Shown here: positions 32,389-41,224 of the stretch, in pieces | How the letters are laid out: every line of letters starts with the position of its first letter | How positions within the stretch are numbered: the first letter of the stretch is position 1 | DNA from: Amyloporia xantha | Lineage: Eukaryota; Basidiomycota; Agaricomycetes; Polyporales; Adustoporiaceae | Assembly: GCA_036971615.1 (NCBI GenBank) | Contig: JAYKKR010000005.1 | Span: 806,001-870,000, forward strand | Direction of reading: 5' to 3' | DNA length: 64,000 nt | Notes under the pieces: model-generated | Seen by the model: only the letters and a program-made list of their open reading frames with translations | Databases searched by the model: none | What the model was told of the DNA's origin: nothing | Position numbers and translations under genes: made by a program

Positions 32389-32848
32389 CAGACCTGTCAA
32401 TCTCAGCTCAAGCATACAATACACGTTTATATGCTCAACCAACTCACAGTCTTCAGATATATTTTTACCAGAGGACGGGATGGATATTGTAAAAGGGAGA
32501 ACACCCGGCGGAACACCGCCTCCTTGTTGTGGGCATGCTGCACCAAAGTTAATAGCCTGTTGGATACCGTCAAATGATTTGGGCGGTTGTGGGAATGTGA
32601 AGCGTAGGTCATCTAGTCTGCTCCGCTTGCTCTGTCGAAAGTCTTCACAAGAATGGGAAAGGCACAACGTACGGTGGCTGCGCATACGGCACTCCTAGGA
32701 AAGATGTGACATATCCAGAGGTGTTACCTTGGAAGGAACCATAGGAGAGCGTGACGATAGGAGATGTTTCCGAGCTAGTTTGAGAGACAGCGTAAGAAAG
32801 ATTGGGCGCTATGGCTAATGCAAGCCAGAGAAAAGACTGGATGAACAT

Positions 32849-33694
32849 TGTCAGAGTGCGGCCCAAGTGTCACCGAGGAAATATTGGCTCACGTTCCAAG
32901 TACAGTGCTGCCGTTTTATAGGGGGCACCTCGGCGGGGATATCATTGTCCACAGAAACGCCTACTAGCTGCACGATCTACGCAGTCCGCCGGGTGACATA
33001 CCAGTGATGACGAATGGCTAGCACAGTGTTTTTGCGTCGGCATCCAAATTGTCGTCGTTTTGATGCAAGGGCCCCGTACAAATGACCACCATCAATTGCA
33101 ATGGGCACTGCGCATCTGCGACAATCGCAATGGGTGCCTTAAGACATTCGACTTGGTCTTGACGTACTATTTCTGCTTATTCGCAACATGATTTTCACCT
33201 ACAACCCGTCCACAAGTGCATATGATCTACCTACGTAGAATGTAAGTCGTTGAGTACTAGTGAGACTTTGAAATGCTCACGTATGTGTACCCTCGGTGGC
33301 ACTGGCAGTGTATACCTAGTAAGCACTAGTCTGATCGCACTTGAGCCTACTATTGTCTACAGTTGCTATTTGTCAGTTCACTGACGGTGCGCAGCTCGAT
33401 GGGTATCAGCGGTGCGTTGCGCTGCGCGCACTGCGCAGCCTGCCGCACTGAAGGCCGAAGCGGTACCGGCGTGCGAAGTACTGCGTACGGATAGGACATC
33501 CTCTTCGTGACAGCCTGTCGCCGATTGTGTGCCTGACCGCAGTGATGGTATGAGGACGCGAAATATAATCAGTAACAACCCGATAAATTTGACGGGAGAC
33601 AGCATTTCCGGAAGGGCTCACATCAAAATCGCATTGCTCCTACATCTCAAGCGCTTTCTTACTATTCAGCCAAAATAATATGTTTTATTTCTGT
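32849..33694. other. Intergenic, no gene seen
   Basis: Contains the promoter of the interrupted esterase. A TTTTATAGGG tract near 32912 is a possible TATA element read on the plus strand only. Beyond it lie AT-rich sequence and a GC-rich stretch near 33410-33480 without coding structure. Confidence 0.35.
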
Positions 33695-33973
33695 CCGGTT
33701 TGGTCTCGTACCCAGACTTTTTATGCCGCACCCCACCACCGCGAATAAGACGTCTGGGGCATTTGAACCGTGAGGCCCCCCCTTCGTATTAGCGCCCTTG
33801 ATCGACCAATCAGAGGGCCCCATCGGGGCCGGTTGTGCCTGAGCCGCGATCCCTGATTGGCTCACACCCGGCGCTAAGCGGTAGGGGGGGTGTCACGGTT
33901 CAAATGCCCCAGACGGTATACATGTGCGGTGGTTGGGTGCGACATATACCGTCTGGGTACGAGACCAGTCCGG
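33695..33973. mobile_element. 279-bp full-length foldback element (MITE)
   Basis: The left arm from CCGGTTTGGTCTCGTACCCA and the right arm ending in CCGG are reverse complements over about 100 bp, including GTCTGGGGCATTTGAACCGT. Even the centre is near-palindromic (CCAATCAG against CTGATTGG), so the whole unit can fold into one hairpin. It has no coding capacity and I could not define a target-site duplication. The core CTGATTGGCTCACAC is shared with the short foldback at 8401-8510. Confidence 0.8.
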
Positions 33974-34327
33974 TTATGGTGGCCGCTTCGGTAACTACAT
34001 TGCCTACGGAGCGAGGTAGATGGCTACTGAATGGATCAAAGATGCTTGCTAGGTTCGTCGGGTCCATGACCAGTACTGCGCGAAATTCTTTCTTCACCTT
34101 TGCTTTCGATTACGAAACGAGAAACGTCTAGTGATCAATAAGTCCGGCGGTTATTGTGCATTGGATACGTTCGTCGTATCCAGGTGCAGATGTCTCGTAA
34201 GTATCGCATCAAGTATACAAGACTGCTTTAGTACAACCAAAGGAACCTGTGGCTCTGCCAACGGTTTTGTCAGTATACCTGATACCGGTCTCCAAATACA
34301 ATGAAAGTGGCATACCTCAAGAAACGA
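33974..34327. other. Intergenic, no gene seen
   Basis: Sequence between the foldback element and the 3' end of the NACHT gene. No feature was recognised. Confidence 0.35.
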
Positions 34328-37300
34328 TCACATCATGCTGTCTGGAACCAATTCATTGCCCTTTTGCATCTCGTTTCGAAATGATGTGCAAGCAGACTCG
34401 ATGTGGAGAAAAAGCATCTCGAAACGTCTGGGAAGATGTTCAAGGCTGATTTGCGCTCTCAACAGTCCACTCGGATCGACAGTGGCTACGACCGCATGTC
34501 TGAAAACCAGACAACATATCGTAGAGTCCACAACTGGGCCGAAGCTGCGCGAGATTGAGGATGCCAAAGCCAGTGACAACATCAATATATATTGCAATAG
34601 CTTCGAGCTGGGAAGCATCCCTTCCAGGAGTGTAGACCTTTTCAAGGAGGCCTGTAAGAATCCTCCCAAGCGGAGAATTTTGTATTTCGTGAACCAACCG
34701 ATATACAGGTCTCCAGTCCTCGAGAAGCCGAGGCGACAGGACACAATATTTCTGTTCGCACGACTACTGTTCCCAGCGGCCCAACCACCAAGATGGTGTA
34801 TTGCTTCCTCAGACTCGATGCATAGGATCCCCGATGCAAGCAAGATAGTGCAAACCGCCATGGCGAAGCCCAGATGACGCATGTATTTGATAGCCAATGC
34901 TCCGAAGATCAACGCATGCGGCTGTGTGTAGTACACCCACAGGGGGGCTGCATTTTTCATGGGCCTCGAGTCAATTCGGCCGGACGACCTTAGATGAACA
35001 ATAGTATACAGGCAGAAGATAGACACGGAGATGGACTGCATGACTAGGCCGATGAGGAATGCAACTAAAATGAAGACGTAGTGCTTAATGCTACCCCGAC
35101 GTTGCGGTGAATGGTTGGGCTCCTCATGTGTTGCATTGTATCCGTTCTCTGAGGGAAGAAGAACATTGCTGTGGAAAAAGTCGACATCGTGCAGGTGTTC
35201 CCGCAACTTGTGTGATTGTTCTTCGCTTAGATAAGAACAAAGTTCCACCACTGTCCAGCGTGCGAGGCTTTGCGGTGCACCTTGTAGGTTGTAAACGAAT
35301 CTACCTGTCTGAACGATGACTGGCAGTGTTTCGTCGTACTTGTAAAGAGTACTTTCGACAGCGCGGAAAGTGGCGATAGCACGACTACTGAACAGGAGCA
35401 GCTTCTTTGCACGAGGTTGTTGACTAGCCTTCACGTTGCGAATAGCGTCAATAATATCGTCCTTGAATACAGCGTCTGAGCTTGAATACGGCAGATGGCG
35501 ATTGGCCATGCGGCCTACTCCGGACATGGTTTGCGAGAAGAAGCTCCATTGATTTGTAGTTGAAGCAAATGTATCCAGCCAGGAATGCGAACGAATGTGC
35601 TCGGGATTGAGGACAACGCGGCTGACTTCTGTCACCATTTGCTCGAATTCTTGAAGATTGTTCGCGAGATTCGTGAAAGCCAGGACCTCCATGGGAAAGC
35701 GACATTGTCGGCTATCCATGGCTCTAGCACATACCAAGGCCGCCTGCAGAGCGTCTTTCAGGAATGTGCAGAACATGAACATGAGAGCGGCGGATGAGAA
35801 ACGGTATGTCGAATGATTGGAAGCCCTGGCTAGATACGATGAGAGGCGTTGTTGAGAATGGACTACAGCCTCGCGCTCCTTCAGATTTAGTACTGTCTCC
35901 AATATGCGTAACTCCGATCGTCGTTTCTCTGGTGAGGATTGCGATCGACTGCGCTGATCTTCCAGCGCTCGCACCTTCTGTTCCACGCCTTCGCGTTGCC
36001 GATCATCCAGTAATTCGGCCGCTTTGAGACGCTGTATCGCATGCTTCTCTCGACGGTCTCTATCATCCCATGACTTTGTTAGATCCTCCAACTCCGCCCC
36101 TTCCCAGTCAAGACCCCACCATTTCCAGTCCTTGCGGCGAGCCTCGGCGTGATATCCAAGATGATCCCGCAACACGCCACGACGCTCTGACAGAGACTGT
36201 TCTCCACGCCGTATATCGAGTGCATCGAGGTACTCCGACCACGGCAGTCGCACAGGCGGAGAGCACAAAATGATGCTGCAAGTTGTTGACAGCTGTAGGT
36301 AGGCAAAGTACGATTGCATTGAGCGACGGAGGTCTTTTAGTTCTGGGGTATCCTGCCAGTGAGCATCGAGCCCGCGGCTCGTCAGGAAGTCGTGGAATGA
36401 GCGATGCACCAAAGACGCACGCCACTGACCCCACCGATGGTCTCTACTTTCTCGACAGTCGACGAGAACGCCCAGCGTGGTCCTTAGCATCGATTGTACA
36501 TTGTTGAGTAGCTTTCTCCGATCTAGTGCGACGTCCCGAGGCGAGACGGCTAGAAGGACGTTCAATAAGCTTAGAGTCATAGGACCACCTGAATAGACAA
36601 GCCATTGGAGCACACGCCAGCCGATCTGGTTGGCGCGACCATCGTTCCGTCCGGCGAGAGTCTTCAAGTATCGGCTGTACATGTCGTGTAATCCGCGGGG
36701 GAGGTCAAAGAGTGACTGTATGCACTCGTCAGTGGAGCAGTATGATTTCCGGGCGATTGAATCCTCAACCAAGAGCCGGACATAAAGAAACATTGAGCCT
36801 GCCGCTTCGAGGATGTCTTCTTGTAGACGGTCTTCCGGATAATCCAAGGAGAGTTCCGAGATTAAACGCCTGCTTTGCATACGAATGTATCGTCTCATAT
36901 CGTCCTGCGTCGTGCCATCAAGCCCGATTTCCACCTGCGGCCAAGAAGAGAGATTGTCCTTCACATCTGCTTCAGCACGACTGCTCAAGAGGACCTTCGT
37001 CGTGGAATAGTCCGATTCAGATAGGCGATCTAACAGATCGACAACAGCTTTCATGACGTCCTTGTTGCATTCATCGAGACCGTCGATAATGATTCTGTTG
37101 CAGAAGTGGTTCAGAATGTAAGGAAATGAGAAGGAGAAGACAACTAACCTCGTTTTACTAAACGATCCCACTAGTGCATGGAAATGTGGCTCGAGATTGC
37201 TGGGAGTGAATACGTAACTCTCTCCTCGTTTGAGGACTGAGTCCGCCAATTTTTCGTAATCCTTCTGGTACGAGGTTTTGACCTCGAGGAGCTGTGTAAT

Positions 37301-38500
37301 TAGGGTCCGTAGAATTGACTGATATGTCTTTTGAGATACGTCTTGATTGCTATTGCAGAAGAAATAAAGGACTACTTCATCCGGTGAGACCTTGTCCATG
37401 GCGGTGTCCACAAGGTACGCCGATAAGACACTCTTTCCGGTCCCTGGGGTACCATGTAACCAGACACGACGTGTCTGTAGTGTGTCGAAGTCATTGCTGA
37501 GCCATCCACCAATCAGGGGATCGGATTTCGACCATACACAAGTGTCATCCATTCGGTAGAGACGAAGAAACTCCTTTTCAGCTTCGTAATTAACTGAGTT
37601 CAGACGTTTAAGAAGCGTGCGAAAGGTCTCATCTGAAATGAAGTGAACATGCGAGTCGTAAAAATCACAGCTGGATGGATGACGTACCTTTGCGGTAGCT
37701 TTCGGCCCTCTTGAATTCTTCGGCACATAGTTCATAGTGCACACTACGGAATTGTTCCACGAGTTTCTTTCTAGCTTCAACGATTTTTGACGCGAAGTCT
37801 TTAGAAGTCAGCAGTTGCCACCTAGCTGAAGGCATTTAAGCGTTGCTGCACCTCCAGCATCGGTAACAGATAAGTCCATACCTTTTTGTTTGATGTAGAC
37901 GGTAACATCTCGAAGGAATCGCACAATCGCAGCAAAAGCAGAGGACATTGCATTATTGAGACCAAGAGCGGAATGCAGCTGACCATGAGATGCGGCCACA
38001 GAACAAATACGGGGAATACTCTCGGCTATGCAAATGAATGCATCAATCGTTGCTGCAGATGAGTGAATGACATTGGGCGTCGCAGAGGTCTGACAGTATC
38101 GGAGCATACCTTCAACGGCCTCTTTGCGGCCCTTCGCTACCTAGCCATGGATGAGCAGTAAGTAGACGTACATACAATCCACCACAGCTTGACGCACGGA
38201 TAAAATTGATCTTACAGCACCCCACACCACTGGAGCCACCGACTGATTTGCTTGAAGTAGAGGTTGGGCAATACCTTCGACACGTCCAAGAAAGCCGTCA
38301 ATTTTGGCCAAAGCTCGTTCTATCTTTACCGGACCCTTGAAATTGTGAATGACTTTATCCAGGTCTTCCATAGCAGTGTGGACTTCCTGCCATGTTGTCC
38401 TCCCTCCCTCGAGCTGTTCTCGTTGCTCGCCGTTAGCGATAACTGAGAAGGCTTCTCGCAGGCTTTCGACAAAACCGGACTCAGTTGGAACTGATTGCAT
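34328..38500 (-). CDS. NACHT STAND NTPase with C-terminal transmembrane helices
   Basis: A fungal NLR-like signal-transduction NTPase, of the type linked to heterokaryon incompatibility and possibly immunity. From the ATG at 38500 an all-helical N-terminal domain (VPTESGFVESLREAFSV; IHNFKGPVKIERALAKIDG; QSVAPVVWGAVAKGRKEAVE) resembles those of other fungal STAND proteins. Introns 38141-38215, one near 37805-37885, 37633-37687 and 37095-37148 join it to a NACHT domain. Walker A is WLHGTPGTGKSVLSAYL (about 37450), Walker B RIIIDGLDECNKD, and a sensor-like VLLSSRAE follows. Then come winged-helix-type sequence, LVHRSFHDFLTS, charged coiled coils and a second helical domain. There are no WD40, ankyrin or TPR repeats. 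Instead there are about three hydrophobic segments (HYVFILVAFLIGLVMQSISV; ALIFGALAIKYMRHLGFAM; LLQYILMLSLALASS). This predicts membrane attachment and is unusual for the class. Confidence 0.85.
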
Positions 38501-38815
38501 GTAAAAGATACAGTGGCAGTGGCAAAGATACAAGACAATGGTCCAAAACGCCCCGTTCGCCCAGGCGAGAAGGGGAGGCAGGCTGCAGGCAAGTCTCAGC
38601 GAGTGTTGAAGGAGCAAGCCAGTGTGCGCGTGCCATGGGCAGACCTATGCGCTAAAAAGGTGCCAAGCTATCTTCAATCGTTGATTGTAGCTAACCATTG
38701 ACAGGGCGTCGAGGTTTCATGTCCCAAATGACCTGTCATTTGGTTATCAATTGATGTACGGTGTATGGTGCTGACAAATCAGCTCCACCTTGTTGCACCC
38801 GCAACATTTACCCGC
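38501..38815. other. 5' flank of the NACHT gene
   Basis: Contains the putative promoter of the NACHT gene (read leftwards). An open minus-strand frame continues upstream of the chosen ATG, but it has no earlier in-frame ATG in the clear part and no family similarity, so I place it outside the gene. Confidence 0.35.
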
Positions 38816-40068
38816 TCACGTGACAAGCAAGCGAGTGTATGATTCGCTGAGAACGTCCTGTCCGCTGGGAGATTTGTTCACGGAACATGTTCCCGGAACC
38901 GTGCCTGGTGATGTGACATGTGTGACTATAGGGGGAGGGCCACAGTCGCTTTGACCGCCAGCCGGGCGGCCCAGTACTCACTACTCGCGTCGGGAGCGGC
39001 CCATGACCACCGCCCATACATCCTATCGTGGGCGCCTTCGGCGCGGATAGCTAGAGCTCAGACGCTGCGGCTGCTGGCAGACCGGGAGATATAGAAATAT
39101 TAATGTTTGATTGAAACTTAGTTCAATATTATAGTTGTAGTAGCCTGGGAGGGTGCCATCCGCTCAGTGCCCACCCGACCGTCATGGTCTACGTCTAGCA
39201 GTAAGTAGAAGTGGAACGCGAGGCCGTTAACCTAGCGGAGTCAGTGGTGCCGCCCGACACTTAGGAGACGGCCGCCACGGCGGCGGCGGGACCGCTCAAG
39301 CGCTTAAGCTCCAGTGTGGCCAGCGTGATGGTGTGTCACTAAGGCGCCAATACGTGACGTTCCGCGTTCCGGTGCCCTGTTCAGGGAACGAACCTCCCCG
39401 TGGACAGGACATTCTGGATTCGCCAGAATGTCCTGTCCACGGGGAGGTTCGTTCGCCGGACACCGAACACCGAACATGGAACGTCACACGGTGACACAGC
39501 TGTGACTACCAGTACTCGCGAGCGCTTATTGGCCGTCGCAGTTTCCAAAATAGGTATCAGCCCGCCATTGTGGCTGAGCGTTGGCCCACCAGCGGCCACG
39601 GGCCAAGCGGGGGGGGGTATGTCGACTCTGTCGAGGCCCACTGCTGTCCACAGCAGTGTTCACACATGAAGCTAGTGTGACAGAGGATTCCTTTTGTATA
39701 TACCAGGTATGAAGTTGCCTAAGTAGAGGTAACATGTTTCATCTGAATTAGCCACGGTGAGCCCCAGGCTCTTGACAATGAAAGCGACGGGATTGCTATA
39801 AGAGGAATGCGCCCCTTGCGCCAGTCGCAGACGGGGATCAGTCACCAAATGCGGGCCAGTGCGTGCTCCTGCTCCTGCCCGGGCCCGCCGCGCCACCCGC
39901 TTTGACCTACCAATTTAGGGAGATATGGTCCATGTGGCCTCACATCACACTGTCACAGCGCCAGGCACGGTTCGCCGAACGTGTCCGCCGAACATGTTCG
40001 GCGAACCAGACTCCCCGCCGACAGGACGTTCTCGGATTCGCTGAGGCTCGTTGCGGGTCTTCACGTGA
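38816..40068. mobile_element. Two abutted TIR transposable elements
   Basis: Four related termini are visible. The outer ones (from TCACGTGA at 38816 inward through GAACGTCCTGTCCGCTGGGA; and inverted, from TCACGTGA at 40061 back through GACAGGACGTTCTCGGATTC) match two inner ones that meet at about 39420. Each carries the core GTCCTGTCC, then a GTTC/GAACATGTTC-rich segment and a GTGACA motif. The simplest reading is two non-autonomous elements of one family, about 600 and 650 bp, inserted end to end; a single element with a nested copy is the alternative. No transposase frame was found. Confidence 0.65.
39389..39451. repeat. Perfect 29-bp inverted repeat with 5-nt loop
   Basis: Bases 39389-39417 and 39423-39451 are exact reverse complements separated by ATTCG. 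The arms begin CGAACCTCCCC and end GGACATTCTGG. The hairpin sits where the two TIR elements meet, so it is explained by two identical termini facing each other. Its perfection implies recent joining or gene conversion. Confidence 0.9.
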
Positions 40069-41224
40069 TGGCGGTCGTCGCAATTGGTGTCTTTCTGTCT
40101 TTTCGTCGGCTCCCTGGCGCTGCTGTTCTTGGCATGCATTTGGGACTACATTAGCAAGAGTCCTCTAAAATTACATGCTGTAGAGGAAGCAAATGATGAG
40201 GGGGAGATAATGGAAGATGACACCAGCTGCCTGCAATGCCCCTGCATATCGCGTCGGTGCATACATGATGATCCCAGCGATTCATCGTTCCGAGTCCCTA
40301 CTTGATCAAGATTCAATGTAAGTTTCGAAATCGAGCGTCATATGTCATGCGTCCAATCTCAATAAGTACATGGCACCTGACATGAGACCTGCAACAATGG
40401 TGACTAGAGGTCATTTGGGCTCGGGCGGGCGGAGCAGCGCCGTCTCTAACCAAGTTTCTTTCCGAGTACTTTTCTTTGTGAATACTTGCGCCTTGCGGGG
40501 CTCTGTTTGCACAAACGACTCCCTCAGCATAGCTTGAATGTACGATAGTAAACATAGGCAAATAGCACGGTGCACCGGGACACCGTAGGACAGACAGATT
40601 TGCATGCCATGCGGCCCGCCAACATAGTAAAAGTGGTTCAAGCCAGTGGTTCGGATTCCGCTTGGCTCAATGCTCATGACAACAGGGCGAGACACCATAT
40701 CATCACGTGATATATTCACGCTTATCACCACCAGAATTCATGATACCATGTAACTTCATCGGCCACTGCTTAATTATTCACAATCACCAGCGCTGTGCAC
40801 GCGGATTTATACTGATACATGCAGAGGTAATAGAGGTACTAGGAAAACTCTATCATTAAAATCGACGATATATGCCTTGGCGTTTCAAGAACTACACTAC
40901 GCCTAATAGGGACCAACGGTACCGAACAGCAGCTTGGAGCTTGATGGCAACTCATAAGAAGGATGGCTGTGCAATCAACGTATCATCTGTGCGGATGAAA
41001 ACGGTCGTCATACGAAGTTCGGGAACTTAATTGCATAGCCTCTTCCAGTCTTTAGTTATCGTTGGCGAAACGGGTCTCCCTCGCATTCTCTCCGTTCTTC
41101 CTACCGGAGAACACTGGCACACTAATAGCAATGGGATCTATCAACCCCACCACATCCTGGTTCTCAGCCTACACGCATGCAGACTACTCGGTTACTACCC
41201 AGGAGTTCCCAAATCGGGTGAGGC
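40069..41224. other. 5' flank of the NB-ARC/TPR gene
   Basis: No convincing exon is seen. A hydrophobic plus-strand frame at 40084-40305 (SLALLFLACIWDYISKSPL) lacks an ATG and is not called. If the STAND protein has an N-terminal effector domain, its exons would have to lie in 40.8-41.2 kb, but I cannot demonstrate them. Confidence 0.3.

Larger units (their letters stand above)
28094..32848 (-). pseudogene. Secreted type-B carboxylesterase/lipase split by a 2.2-kb insertion
   Basis: This is an alpha/beta-hydrolase of the cholinesterase/type-B carboxylesterase class. From the ATG at 32848: a signal peptide (MFIQSFLWLALAIAPNLSYA), YGSFQGNTSGYVTSFLGVPY, FPQPPKSFDGIQQAINFGAA and SEDC. After the insertion the gene resumes at VNVYKPASAKAGDNLPVIF, then GDASLYPGNGIIERSLELGE, SHNYRLN and the nucleophile elbow WGESAGSWSVGFHLLLNN. 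The acid motif ISGDCDDESTLFSLGN, the histidine motif LGSYHSSDLTEFF and the C-terminus LSLQFP follow. Apart from the insertion I see no frameshift or stop, so all triad residues remain and the damage looks recent. A paralogue at 56129-58662 is complete. The insertion (30156-32388) lies in an exon directly after CLH, so a full-length product is unlikely unless the element is spliced out. Confidence 0.8.

Noticed and set aside
39296..39669. Overlapping open frames on both strands across the hairpin
   Set aside because: They mirror each other because of the palindrome and lie within TIR element ends, so they are not genes.
40084..40305. Hydrophobic 73-residue frame near the NB-ARC/TPR gene as a possible small membrane effector
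   Set aside because: It has no ATG in the hydrophobic part, no splice context, and begins inside the end of a TIR element.
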